In this document: positions 21,501-28,435 of the stretch, piece by piece | Numbering within the stretch: the first letter of the stretch is position 1 | Layout of the letters: the number at the start of each line of letters is the position of its first letter | Source of the DNA: Pararhizobium sp. IMCC21322 | Lineage (GTDB): Bacteria; Pseudomonadota; Alphaproteobacteria; Rhizobiales; GCA-2746425 | DNA: 64,000 nt | NCBI RefSeq assembly: GCF_030758295.1 | Contig: NZ_CP132335.1 | Location: 3,572,412 to 3,636,411, forward strand | Direction: 5' to 3' | Position numbers and translations under genes: made by a program | The notes under the pieces: model-generated | What the model was told of the DNA's origin: nothing | The model's database searches: none | What the model saw: only the letters and a program-made list of their open reading frames with translations

Positions 21501-24500
21501 GTCACGGTCTATGAATCCGGCATGGATACAGCACAAACGGCTCCTGATATTGCTGCAAGCAGTGTCACTGGCTCCATTCCAACTGATACAACCGAGACCG
21601 ATGCCACCAATCAGCTCAATGCAAGTGGCGGATTTCCAGCCATTACCTATGCCCTGCAGACCGGCGACAATGCCGTCACAGCAGGAACCTATGGCTCCAT
21701 CCAGATCGCAACAAATGGCTCATATGTCTATACGCTGACAGCTCCCGTCACCTCAACGTCTGGTGATGATGGCAACAATACGGAAGTCGCCGAGAGCTTC
21801 ACCTATGTGGCAACAGATGCAAACGGCAACACATCAACAGGAACCATCACCGTCAATATCGTCGATGATGTGCCAACAGCCACTGCCGATACCGGCGCGG
21901 TCAATGAAGGCGCCCTTTTAACCGTTCTGGTCGGCGATGGTGTGCTCACCAATGATGAAGGCGGCGCTGATGGCCTGGCCTCCACCGCCATTCAAGGTGT
22001 CATATCAGCGGTAGGTGTCGATCCCACGGATGATGTCTCTGGCGGTGTTGGCGCTTCTATTCTTGGAGAACACGGCACACTCATTCTGGCAGCCGATGGC
22101 TCTTATACCTATCAATCAACAGCCAATGCCATCACAGGCAATGAGACCGATGTCTTCGTCTATACAATCATTGATGGCGATGGTGATCTGTCGACCACAA
22201 CACTCACCATCAATCTCACTGATGGCACTGTGGTTGCCCCCGATGACGATGATGTCACGGTCTATGAATCCGGCATGGATACAGCACAAACGGCTCCTGA
22301 TATTGCTGCAAGCAGTGTCACTGGCTCCATTCCAACTGATACAACCGAGACCGATGCCACCAATCAGCTCAATGCAAGTGGCGGATTTCCAGCCATTACC
22401 TATGCCCTGCAGACCGGCGACAATGCCGTCACAGCAGGAACCTATGGCTCCATCCAGATCGCAACAAATGGCTCATATGTCTATACGCTGACAGCTCCCG
22501 TCACCTCAACGTCTGGTGATGATGGCAACAATACGGAAGTCGCCGAGAGCTTCACCTATGTGGCAACAGATGCAAACGGCAACACATCAACAGGAACCAT
22601 CACCGTCAATATCGTCGATGATGTGCCAACAGCCACTGCCGATACCGGCGCGGTCAATGAAGGCGCCCTTTTAACCGTTCTGGTCGGCGATGGTGTGCTC
22701 ACCAATGATGAAGGCGGCGCTGATGGCCTGGCCTCCACCGCCATTCAAGGTGTCATATCAGCGGTAGGTGTCGATCCCACGGATGATGTCTCTGGCGGTG
22801 TTGGCGCTTCTATTCTTGGAGAACACGGCACACTCATTCTGGCAGCCGATGGCTCTTATACCTATCAATCAACAGCCAATGCCATCACAGGCAATGAGAC
22901 CGATGTCTTCGTCTATACAATCATTGATGGCGATGGTGATCTGTCGACCACAACACTCACCATCAATCTCACTGATGGCACTGTGGTTGCCCCCGATGAC
23001 GATGATGTCACGGTCTATGAATCCGGCATGGATACAGCACAAACGGCTCCTGATATTGCTGCAAGCAGTGTCACTGGCTCCATTCCAACTGATACAACCG
23101 AGACCGATGCCACCAATCAGCTCAATGCAAGTGGCGGATTTCCAGCCATTACCTATGCCCTGCAGACCGGCGACAATGCCGTCACAGCAGGAACCTATGG
23201 CTCCATCCAGATCGCAACAAATGGCTCATATGTCTATACGCTGACAGCTCCCGTCACCTCAACGTCTGGTGATGATGGCAACAATACGGAAGTCGCCGAG
23301 AGCTTCACCTATGTGGCAACAGATGCAAACGGCAACACATCAACAGGAACCATCACCGTCAATATCGTCGATGATGTGCCAACAGCCACTGCCGATACCG
23401 GCGCGGTCAATGAAGGCGCCCTTTTAACCGTTCTGGTCGGCGATGGTGTGCTCACCAATGATGAAGGCGGCGCTGATGGCCTGGCCTCCACCGCCATTCA
23501 AGGTGTCATATCAGCGGTAGGTGTCGATCCCACGGATGATGTCTCTGGCGGTGTTGGCGCTTCTATTCTTGGAGAACACGGCACACTCATTCTGGCAGCC
23601 GATGGCTCTTATACCTATCAATCAACAGCCAATGCCATCACAGGCAATGAGACCGATGTCTTCGTCTATACAATCATTGATGGCGATGGTGATCTGTCGA
23701 CCACAACACTCACCATCAATCTCACTGATGGCACTGTGGTTGCCCCCGATGACGATGATGTCACGGTCTATGAATCCGGCATGGATACAGCACAAACGGC
23801 TCCTGATATTGCTGCAAGCAGTGTCACTGGCTCCATTCCAACTGATACAACCGAGACCGATGCCACCAATCAGCTCAATGCAAGTGGCGGATTTCCAGCC
23901 ATTACCTATGCCCTGCAGACCGGCGACAATGCCGTCACAGCAGGAACCTATGGCTCCATCCAGATCGCAACAAATGGCTCATATGTCTATACGCTGACAG
24001 CTCCCGTCACCTCAACGTCTGGTGATGATGGCAACAATACGGAAGTCGCCGAGAGCTTCACCTATGTGGCAACAGATGCAAACGGCAACACATCAACAGG
24101 AACCATCACCGTCAATATCGTCGATGATGTGCCAACAGCCACTGCCGATACCGGCGCGGTCAATGAAGGCGCCCTTTTAACCGTTCTGGTCGGCGATGGT
24201 GTGCTCACCAATGATGAAGGCGGCGCTGATGGCCTGGCCTCCACCGCCATTCAAGGTGTCATATCAGCGGTAGGTGTCGATCCCACGGATGATGTCTCTG
24301 GCGGTGTTGGCGCTTCTATTCTTGGAGAACACGGCACACTCATTCTGGCAGCCGATGGCTCTTATACCTATCAATCAACAGCCAATGCCATCACAGGCAA
24401 TGAGACCGATGTCTTCGTCTATACAATCATTGATGGCGATGGTGATCTGTCGACCACAACACTCACCATCAATCTCACAAATGGCACTGATCCAACGGTC

Positions 24501-26426
24501 ACTGCACCCATTACCTTGGTGCTCGATGATGAACATCTGGCGGATGGCTCTGATCCAACGGCTGATGACTTTGCCCAGGACACACTGACCTTCACACCTG
24601 GATCAAACGCCATTTCATCTATTGTCTTTGCAGCAGATCTCACCAACCTCACTGGCGGACTGACCTGGACACGGGTTTCCGACACACAGATTACAGGTAC
24701 CGACGGGGTTGCTGGCCCCACCATTGTCACCCTTGATCTGTCGGTCTCCGGTGATGTGGCAACCGTTACAGCTACGCTCAATGATAATTATGACAGCCAT
24801 CCAACTGTCAATGTGGACGATCTGCAAGATCTGGGCAGCGTCGGTGTGGTTGCGACAGATACCGGAGCAGCATCCGTAACCGGAACCGTCAATGTCGATG
24901 TCTCCGATGATCTGCCTTCCGCGTTTGTCGCGGATTTCGTCTATGCGGATGATGTGACCGGCTTTACTACGGTTGGCAATATTAATTTTGCTGACGTGGC
25001 TGGAGCGGATGGTGTTGGCAGTATTGGGTTTGACTTTGTTGAAGGTGCCGCAGCGCTTGACTCTGATGGCAATGCAATCAAGCTGAACGGAGATCCAATC
25101 TTCCTGTATGAAGGGGCCGACAGCACAATACTGGTTGGTGCAACCGGGGCCAATGCAACAACTGGCTTGGCCTTCACCATCGATCTGGATCCGGTCGCCG
25201 GAACCTATTCCTTCACCATTGATGAAGGCACAATTGCGAATGGCGAGACATCGAGCTTTAGCGATTTGAGCGGTGTAGGTGGTGGCAATAACCCTTTCTT
25301 TGCTCTGGGGGCCAACACAGCGGGCGGGAATGACATTCTCATAACCGGAAGTGGCTCGATAAATACAAATGCCAACAATATCGGTATTGGTAGCGGTCAG
25401 GATATTGATGCGGGTGAAATCATCCGGTTCGATTTCTTGACAAATATAACTGATGTGGACCCTGTGGTCGTCGCAGGGCCATACTACTCCCTAACCAGTT
25501 TTGCTCAGGAAATTGACAAAGTCAGTGGAAATCCGAACAACACAGCTGATTTTACTATAAAACTGATTGATGCAGATGAAGATTCAGATTTCTATGGTGA
25601 CACTGGAGATACATTCATAACCGACAGTTTTACTGTCAAAATTTACAATGGTAATCCAGCCACCACGGGCGTACTGCAATCAACATTCAATTCGGTGGCA
25701 GGTGTAGCTATTGTTATTGGCGTAGATGAGGGCTGGTATTATGAAATTGAGTCGACTACCGCTTTTCAAGCGGTGCAACTAGAAGGCTTAATAGGAACCG
25801 ACTCCTTCAAAGTAGGCGCAATTTCCATAGAAACGATCAACGCAATTGATCCGTTCACAATGGATGTGGCGCTTACTGGTGAAGATGGCGATGGGGACAC
25901 AACGACTGGCGAGTTGGAAATCAACTTCCTGCCGCCTGCCCCCACAATCATCGGAACCGAAGGCGATGACAATCCTGTATCAGGCACATCAGGTGATGAT
26001 TTTCTTCTGGGCCTTGGCGGCACAGATATTCTGACAGGTCTTGCCGGAGAGGATGTTCTGATCGGTGGCTCCGGCAGCGATACGATGACGGGTGGTGCTG
26101 ATGCTGATACATTCATTATTGGCGCGGATTCGCTTGATCTTGCCATCAACGACGTCATCACGGATTACAGCGAGCCTGACGGAGACGAAATTGATCTGAC
26201 CGAAATCCTTGGTGGGCTGGGATTGACCAATGCCGATGATCTTGATGCTGATGGTTTTGTCTCAGTCACAGGAGGTCCTGGCACATACACCATCGCGGTG
26301 GACAAGGATGGCACTGCTGGAACCGCGTACAGCGCTACCGATGTTGCAACCGTCACAGTTGCTGATGGAACGACCATATCGATCCTGTTTGACGACAACG
26401 AAACATCACAGGATGTATTGCTTTAG
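9558..26426 (+). CDS. Giant RTX adhesin with perfect tandem repeats (LapA/BapA-like)
   Basis: The 5,622-residue protein is acidic and, from ATG 9558, contains no cysteine. This start has GGAG 6 nt upstream; the TTG at 9534 has no RBS and would add a Cys. Residues 1-340 are unique and include a segment around 65-130 (DDENAVRLPADANLGDL) seen in alphaproteobacterial adhesins, then PAAG at 141-144, which matches the LapG cleavage pattern. Residues 341 to about 4974 are 18.46 copies of a 251-residue unit made of two VCBS/cadherin-like domains, each unit with DGDGD-type calcium motifs. Then come DUF5801/T1SS-143-like domains, RTX nonapeptides (about 5466-5525; LAGEDVLIGGSGSDTMTGG) and a type I secretion tail. 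It is probably exported by the upstream system and held at the surface until LapG-type cleavage. Confidence 0.93.
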   Translation: MAVNNDLEGQSSSVDALNDVSEAEWQIAQVEPQTVTSDEADDAQDPDSQSASTNSEAVSADDTPPAIVEFSIDDENAVRLPADANLGDLRLNGNNLELVQPDGSIFVILQGAIQGLTIYLGDVQLPSETVAALFQANNIQPAAGPDVAAEQPAEQPLPEGRGAYQDSSQGSIGDGIGITSLLPPTALAFVEPEQEELFEGIPEEENGDPTAPLLEAGAGAFVDEQALFDGSNPSSPLEKTSGNLAISTGPNTVSTLFIDGVDVTNGGTVTTGTYGTLVVTGSPSTGYSWEYTLDDNTTDHPDDTSTGSSEGISDEFTIVLTASNGLSTSDTLQVDVLDDGPTATADTGAVNEGALLTVLVGDGVLTNDEGGADGLASTAIQGVISAVGVDPTDDVSGGVGASILGEHGTLILAADGSYTYQSTANAITGNETDVFVYTIIDGDGDLSTTTLTINLTDGTVVAPDDDDVTVYESGMDTAQTAPDIAASSVTGSIPTDTTETDATNQLNASGGFPAITYALQTGDNAVTAGTYGSIQIATNGSYVYTLTAPVTSTSGDDGNNTEVAESFTYVATDANGNTSTGTITVNIVDDVPTATADTGAVNEGALLTVLVGDGVLTNDEGGADGLASTAIQGVISAVGVDPTDDVSGGVGASILGEHGTLILAADGSYTYQSTANAITGNETDVFVYTIIDGDGDLSTTTLTINLTDGTVVAPDDDDVTVYESGMDTAQTAPDIAASSVTGSIPTDTTETDATNQLNASGGFPAITYALQTGDNAVTAGTYGSIQIATNGSYVYTLTAPVTSTSGDDGNNTEVAESFTYVATDANGNTSTGTITVNIVDDVPTATADTGAVNEGALLTVLVGDGVLTNDEGGADGLASTAIQGVISAVGVDPTDDVSGGVGASILGEHGTLILAADGSYTYQSTANAITGNETDVFVYTIIDGDGDLSTTTLTINLTDGTVVAPDDDDVTVYESGMDTAQTAPDIAASSVTGSIPTDTTETDATNQLNASGGFPAITYALQTGDNAVTAGTYGSIQIATNGSYVYTLTAPVTSTSGDDGNNTEVAESFTYVATDANGNTSTGTITVNIVDDVPTATADTGAVNEGALLTVLVGDGVLTNDEGGADGLASTAIQGVISAVGVDPTDDVSGGVGASILGEHGTLILAADGSYTYQSTANAITGNETDVFVYTIIDGDGDLSTTTLTINLTDGTVVAPDDDDVTVYESGMDTAQTAPDIAASSVTGSIPTDTTETDATNQLNASGGFPAITYALQTGDNAVTAGTYGSIQIATNGSYVYTLTAPVTSTSGDDGNNTEVAESFTYVATDANGNTSTGTITVNIVDDVPTATADTGAVNEGALLTVLVGDGVLTNDEGGADGLASTAIQGVISAVGVDPTDDVSGGVGASILGEHGTLILAADGSYTYQSTANAITGNETDVFVYTIIDGDGDLSTTTLTINLTDGTVVAPDDDDVTVYESGMDTAQTAPDIAASSVTGSIPTDTTETDATNQLNASGGFPAITYALQTGDNAVTAGTYGSIQIATNGSYVYTLTAPVTSTSGDDGNNTEVAESFTYVATDANGNTSTGTITVNIVDDVPTATADTGAVNEGALLTVLVGDGVLTNDEGGADGLASTAIQGVISAVGVDPTDDVSGGVGASILGEHGTLILAADGSYTYQSTANAITGNETDVFVYTIIDGDGDLSTTTLTINLTDGTVVAPDDDDVTVYESGMDTAQTAPDIAASSVTGSIPTDTTETDATNQLNASGGFPAITYALQTGDNAVTAGTYGSIQIATNGSYVYTLTAPVTSTSGDDGNNTEVAESFTYVATDANGNTSTGTITVNIVDDVPTATADTGAVNEGALLTVLVGDGVLTNDEGGADGLASTAIQGVISAVGVDPTDDVSGGVGASILGEHGTLILAADGSYTYQSTANAITGNETDVFVYTIIDGDGDLSTTTLTINLTDGTVVAPDDDDVTVYESGMDTAQTAPDIAASSVTGSIPTDTTETDATNQLNASGGFPAITYALQTGDNAVTAGTYGSIQIATNGSYVYTLTAPVTSTSGDDGNNTEVAESFTYVATDANGNTSTGTITVNIVDDVPTATADTGAVNEGALLTVLVGDGVLTNDEGGADGLASTAIQGVISAVGVDPTDDVSGGVGASILGEHGTLILAADGSYTYQSTANAITGNETDVFVYTIIDGDGDLSTTTLTINLTDGTVVAPDDDDVTVYESGMDTAQTAPDIAASSVTGSIPTDTTETDATNQLNASGGFPAITYALQTGDNAVTAGTYGSIQIATNGSYVYTLTAPVTSTSGDDGNNTEVAESFTYVATDANGNTSTGTITVNIVDDVPTATADTGAVNEGALLTVLVGDGVLTNDEGGADGLASTAIQGVISAVGVDPTDDVSGGVGASILGEHGTLILAADGSYTYQSTANAITGNETDVFVYTIIDGDGDLSTTTLTINLTDGTVVAPDDDDVTVYESGMDTAQTAPDIAASSVTGSIPTDTTETDATNQLNASGGFPAITYALQTGDNAVTAGTYGSIQIATNGSYVYTLTAPVTSTSGDDGNNTEVAESFTYVATDANGNTSTGTITVNIVDDVPTATADTGAVNEGALLTVLVGDGVLTNDEGGADGLASTAIQGVISAVGVDPTDDVSGGVGASILGEHGTLILAADGSYTYQSTANAITGNETDVFVYTIIDGDGDLSTTTLTINLTDGTVVAPDDDDVTVYESGMDTAQTAPDIAASSVTGSIPTDTTETDATNQLNASGGFPAITYALQTGDNAVTAGTYGSIQIATNGSYVYTLTAPVTSTSGDDGNNTEVAESFTYVATDANGNTSTGTITVNIVDDVPTATADTGAVNEGALLTVLVGDGVLTNDEGGADGLASTAIQGVISAVGVDPTDDVSGGVGASILGEHGTLILAADGSYTYQSTANAITGNETDVFVYTIIDGDGDLSTTTLTINLTDGTVVAPDDDDVTVYESGMDTAQTAPDIAASSVTGSIPTDTTETDATNQLNASGGFPAITYALQTGDNAVTAGTYGSIQIATNGSYVYTLTAPVTSTSGDDGNNTEVAESFTYVATDANGNTSTGTITVNIVDDVPTATADTGAVNEGALLTVLVGDGVLTNDEGGADGLASTAIQGVISAVGVDPTDDVSGGVGASILGEHGTLILAADGSYTYQSTANAITGNETDVFVYTIIDGDGDLSTTTLTINLTDGTVVAPDDDDVTVYESGMDTAQTAPDIAASSVTGSIPTDTTETDATNQLNASGGFPAITYALQTGDNAVTAGTYGSIQIATNGSYVYTLTAPVTSTSGDDGNNTEVAESFTYVATDANGNTSTGTITVNIVDDVPTATADTGAVNEGALLTVLVGDGVLTNDEGGADGLASTAIQGVISAVGVDPTDDVSGGVGASILGEHGTLILAADGSYTYQSTANAITGNETDVFVYTIIDGDGDLSTTTLTINLTDGTVVAPDDDDVTVYESGMDTAQTAPDIAASSVTGSIPTDTTETDATNQLNASGGFPAITYALQTGDNAVTAGTYGSIQIATNGSYVYTLTAPVTSTSGDDGNNTEVAESFTYVATDANGNTSTGTITVNIVDDVPTATADTGAVNEGALLTVLVGDGVLTNDEGGADGLASTAIQGVISAVGVDPTDDVSGGVGASILGEHGTLILAADGSYTYQSTANAITGNETDVFVYTIIDGDGDLSTTTLTINLTDGTVVAPDDDDVTVYESGMDTAQTAPDIAASSVTGSIPTDTTETDATNQLNASGGFPAITYALQTGDNAVTAGTYGSIQIATNGSYVYTLTAPVTSTSGDDGNNTEVAESFTYVATDANGNTSTGTITVNIVDDVPTATADTGAVNEGALLTVLVGDGVLTNDEGGADGLASTAIQGVISAVGVDPTDDVSGGVGASILGEHGTLILAADGSYTYQSTANAITGNETDVFVYTIIDGDGDLSTTTLTINLTDGTVVAPDDDDVTVYESGMDTAQTAPDIAASSVTGSIPTDTTETDATNQLNASGGFPAITYALQTGDNAVTAGTYGSIQIATNGSYVYTLTAPVTSTSGDDGNNTEVAESFTYVATDANGNTSTGTITVNIVDDVPTATADTGAVNEGALLTVLVGDGVLTNDEGGADGLASTAIQGVISAVGVDPTDDVSGGVGASILGEHGTLILAADGSYTYQSTANAITGNETDVFVYTIIDGDGDLSTTTLTINLTDGTVVAPDDDDVTVYESGMDTAQTAPDIAASSVTGSIPTDTTETDATNQLNASGGFPAITYALQTGDNAVTAGTYGSIQIATNGSYVYTLTAPVTSTSGDDGNNTEVAESFTYVATDANGNTSTGTITVNIVDDVPTATADTGAVNEGALLTVLVGDGVLTNDEGGADGLASTAIQGVISAVGVDPTDDVSGGVGASILGEHGTLILAADGSYTYQSTANAITGNETDVFVYTIIDGDGDLSTTTLTINLTDGTVVAPDDDDVTVYESGMDTAQTAPDIAASSVTGSIPTDTTETDATNQLNASGGFPAITYALQTGDNAVTAGTYGSIQIATNGSYVYTLTAPVTSTSGDDGNNTEVAESFTYVATDANGNTSTGTITVNIVDDVPTATADTGAVNEGALLTVLVGDGVLTNDEGGADGLASTAIQGVISAVGVDPTDDVSGGVGASILGEHGTLILAADGSYTYQSTANAITGNETDVFVYTIIDGDGDLSTTTLTINLTDGTVVAPDDDDVTVYESGMDTAQTAPDIAASSVTGSIPTDTTETDATNQLNASGGFPAITYALQTGDNAVTAGTYGSIQIATNGSYVYTLTAPVTSTSGDDGNNTEVAESFTYVATDANGNTSTGTITVNIVDDVPTATADTGAVNEGALLTVLVGDGVLTNDEGGADGLASTAIQGVISAVGVDPTDDVSGGVGASILGEHGTLILAADGSYTYQSTANAITGNETDVFVYTIIDGDGDLSTTTLTINLTNGTDPTVTAPITLVLDDEHLADGSDPTADDFAQDTLTFTPGSNAISSIVFAADLTNLTGGLTWTRVSDTQITGTDGVAGPTIVTLDLSVSGDVATVTATLNDNYDSHPTVNVDDLQDLGSVGVVATDTGAASVTGTVNVDVSDDLPSAFVADFVYADDVTGFTTVGNINFADVAGADGVGSIGFDFVEGAAALDSDGNAIKLNGDPIFLYEGADSTILVGATGANATTGLAFTIDLDPVAGTYSFTIDEGTIANGETSSFSDLSGVGGGNNPFFALGANTAGGNDILITGSGSINTNANNIGIGSGQDIDAGEIIRFDFLTNITDVDPVVVAGPYYSLTSFAQEIDKVSGNPNNTADFTIKLIDADEDSDFYGDTGDTFITDSFTVKIYNGNPATTGVLQSTFNSVAGVAIVIGVDEGWYYEIESTTAFQAVQLEGLIGTDSFKVGAISIETINAIDPFTMDVALTGEDGDGDTTTGELEINFLPPAPTIIGTEGDDNPVSGTSGDDFLLGLGGTDILTGLAGEDVLIGGSGSDTMTGGADADTFIIGADSLDLAINDVITDYSEPDGDEIDLTEILGGLGLTNADDLDADGFVSVTGGPGTYTIAVDKDGTAGTAYSATDVATVTVADGTTISILFDDNETSQDVLL
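10578..24478 (+). repeat. 753-bp in-frame tandem repeat, 18.46 copies, apparently identical
   Basis: The unit starts at CCAACAGCCACTGCC (10578, 11331, 12084 and so on, every 753 bp). There are 18 complete units and a nineteenth of 347 bp that diverges at 24479, where the unit sequence turns into unique DNA. Every copy gives the same protein unit and the same translations in two other frames, so I see no nucleotide difference between copies. Each unit encodes 251 residues: a first domain of about 125 residues (DTGAVNEGALLTVLVGDG to TTLTINLTDGT) and a second of about 125 (DDDDVTVYESGMDTAQ to GTITVNIVDDV). The identity implies recent amplification or ongoing homogenisation; copy number can vary between isolates and assemblies. 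Confidence 0.97.
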
Positions 26427-26439
26427 ATCTGAAAACAAT

Positions 26440-26474
26440 CAGGGCAGATGGTCGCCAAATGGCCATCTGCCCTG
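26440..26474. terminator. Probable bidirectional terminator between adhesin and protease genes
   Basis: A perfect 12-bp stem (CAGGGCAGATGG / CCATCTGCCCTG) with an 11-nt loop begins 13 bp after the adhesin stop, in the gap between two convergent genes. T-rich tracts on either side are short, so termination efficiency is uncertain, but the position fits a shared terminator. Confidence 0.6.
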
Positions 26475-26526
26475 GAAATTTAAGTCAGATATGAGTTACC
26501 TCAGCTGAAAACCCGAAAAAAGTCTT

Positions 26527-27576
26527 TCAGGAATTGTTTCGGCCGACCTTGCGGTTTGCTGTCTGCACAGCCTTGCTGTCAAAGCCATGAATATAGCTTT
26601 TATTGGCCGCAAAGGACATAATAGGCTTATAGTCCCTGAATGCGCCCTGTGTGGCGACCTTATCGCTCAGGCTGTCCAGAATATAAGTTCCGCCATCCAG
26701 GTGAACAGCCAGAACCGCATGCAAGACATTGCGTCGCGTGTCCTTGACCACAATGAATTGTAATTGCTCGGGGTTCAAGCCGATCGCCCGCAGCGCCCAA
26801 AGCTTGGCAATTGCGAAATCCTCACAATCACCCACGCCCAAAGCAGCAACTTCATTTGGATTGGCCCAATAATCCGCACGGCCAAAGATCTGCTGATCTG
26901 ACCGATAATCAAGCGCACGGTTTACGGCGCGGTTGATCAATGAGACTCTTTTCAGCGTGGGCAATTTCCGTGATCCCGAGGCAGCCGCTGCCACACCGGT
27001 TGCGAGATCAGACCGACAGACCTTTGCAGAACCGATGCATTTTTGACGAAACAGGCCTGTATAGTCGCCTTTACTGACGCTGAGCCAGTCTTTCCGGGCT
27101 GGCAGATTTTTGATGTCAATGGCGACTGAACTCAGAACGCCATAATCCCCCGGACCTTTGGGTGTTTGCAAAGGCGCCTTGAAAGCGGGCCTTGCGAGCG
27201 GCAGCGGAACACTGGAAGTCCGCGGCAATGATACGGGAATCGGAACCATTGGGGACGGAACGTTGTCCAATGCTGCTTGGAGAACAGGTTCAGGCAATTG
27301 TGCAACGGCAGCCATCAGGCTGTATTGCAGTTCTCCAAAAGCCCATTTGATATGCGATTTAAGGGTCCCGGTCTGAACAGGCATTTGAAACTTATTGAGC
27401 AAATGCGCATTCAGATAGGAAACAGGGATTGGAAAATACTTATTCCACTGCCCGACTTCTGAGTTTCGCCCATCATCTATCTTTCCAACAGCGGATGAAC
27501 CTCCCACAGATAGAAAAAGCGCTATGACAGCAGATTTCAGAATTATATTTGATGCAATATCGTTTTTATTTAACAT
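26527..27576 (-). CDS. LapG-type transglutaminase-like periplasmic cysteine protease
   Basis: The 349-residue protein begins with a signal peptide (hydrophobic stretch about 14-31) and has the C93/DUF920 (BTLCP) core in its C-terminal half. The triad is visible: Cys251 in GVGDCEDFA, His286 in LHAVL and Asp301 in YILDSL. The spacing resembles Pseudomonas LapG, and the Asp-Cys-Glu motif supplies the known calcium ligands. LapG cleaves the N-terminal region of LapA-type adhesins in the periplasm, releasing them from the cell; the PAAG site of the neighbouring adhesin is the likely target. A proline-rich segment (about 95-145) makes this protein longer than typical LapG. ATG 27576 was chosen because GGGAGC lies at normal distance; GTG 27594 is in frame upstream. 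It is convergent with the adhesin. Confidence 0.88.
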   Translation of the reverse strand: MLNKNDIASNIILKSAVIALFLSVGGSSAVGKIDDGRNSEVGQWNKYFPIPVSYLNAHLLNKFQMPVQTGTLKSHIKWAFGELQYSLMAAVAQLPEPVLQAALDNVPSPMVPIPVSLPRTSSVPLPLARPAFKAPLQTPKGPGDYGVLSSVAIDIKNLPARKDWLSVSKGDYTGLFRQKCIGSAKVCRSDLATGVAAAASGSRKLPTLKRVSLINRAVNRALDYRSDQQIFGRADYWANPNEVAALGVGDCEDFAIAKLWALRAIGLNPEQLQFIVVKDTRRNVLHAVLAVHLDGGTYILDSLSDKVATQGAFRDYKPIMSFAANKSYIHGFDSKAVQTANRKVGRNNS

Positions 27577-28000
27577 ATCAGCTCCCGTCGACACGAGATC
27601 AATATATTATATTCAATAAAAACTTAGAAAGTTTTATAACTTATCAAATATTACATGAAAATATAAAATTTTATGTAATTTATACTTCATTTCGAAATTA
27701 TATGTTTCGAATAAAACTCACAAAACGCTCCTTGAGGCGAGACGGCAACGGACTACCGATTGTAATTGTTCGATCGCATGTATGAGAGAGCGCCGCGTTG
27801 AAACCATGTAATCAGATGCATCGCGGACCTTCAGGAGACCAGCACACCCCGACAAACGCTGCGGAACGGCTAGGAGCCGGGAAACAGCTATACTCTGAGG
27901 TTTACGTTAGATTTTTTAGTGTTTTGGACGCTCTCTAACGAGCCGATAGTGCATCCCGGAATGAAACCACCAAACCGAAAGTTTTCAATTCTCCTTTTTC
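27577..28000. other. AT-rich intergenic region upstream of the LapG-type gene
   Basis: No coding region is evident. The first 150 bp are very AT-rich and should hold the promoter of the protease gene. An imperfect inverted repeat lies at 27651-27678 (TTACAT...ATGTAA with 10-bp arms and one G-T mismatch), whose outer ACAT/ATGT ends resemble the palindrome upstream of the adhesin. The remainder (27780-28000) is more GC-rich with no recognised feature. Confidence 0.4.
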
Positions 28001-28240
28001 TCACTCCTTACAAATATTCAGCACCATCTTGTCAATATTTTTGACCTGCATTGCCCGGCCGATCAATGGCTTCGCTCCGGCTTCTTTGCAACCTGACGGC
28101 AATTGATCCACCGCCCTGAGCATATGATTATCAACCCGTTCAATCACCGTCATGATTTTCGCTTCCAATAGCGCAAAATGCTCTGTGACACGCTCCGCCT
28201 TTTCAAAACCGTGGATCTCAGCCAAGGCATTCCTCCACAA
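28001..28240 (-). CDS. Hypothetical small protein
   Basis: A 79-codon open frame starting at TTG 28240 without a good RBS. The product is mixed alpha-helical in appearance with two cysteines and no signal peptide; I recognise no domain. It is on the same strand as the DUF3883 gene but 195 bp downstream of it. It may be a genuine small gene or a remnant of a longer one. Confidence 0.25.
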   Translation of the reverse strand: MWRNALAEIHGFEKAERVTEHFALLEAKIMTVIERVDNHMLRAVDQLPSGCKEAGAKPLIGRAMQVKNIDKMVLNICKE

Positions 28241-28435
28241 ACATTTCGCGTTCTACCAGTCATCAGGGTCAATTTTGGCGAACTCCCAATAGCCTTCAGT
28301 TTGAAAAATACTTGTCTCTATCAGCACTTCGTATTTGCCAGGTCTGACGTCAGACACCGCATTCCACGCTGGCATAGCGATGTTGAGCCGCGCGAAACAG
28401 TCTGGATCAGTCTGCACAGTGGCGGCGACAGCAAC

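Noticed and set aside
10578-24478. Direct repeats considered as CRISPR or satellite DNA
   Set aside because: The unit is 753 bp, contiguous, in frame with the adhesin and codes for recognisable adhesin domains; there are no spacers.
10720-24588. Repeated 158-codon plus-strand and 62-codon minus-strand open frames inside the adhesin array
   Set aside because: They recur every 753 bp because the DNA unit is identical; they lie in other frames of a clearly coding gene and have no RBS or domain.
27784-27937. AGAGAGCG/CGCTCTCT ends as inverted repeats of a small mobile element
   Set aside because: Only about 8 bp match and no target duplication or internal structure is visible, so chance is likely.
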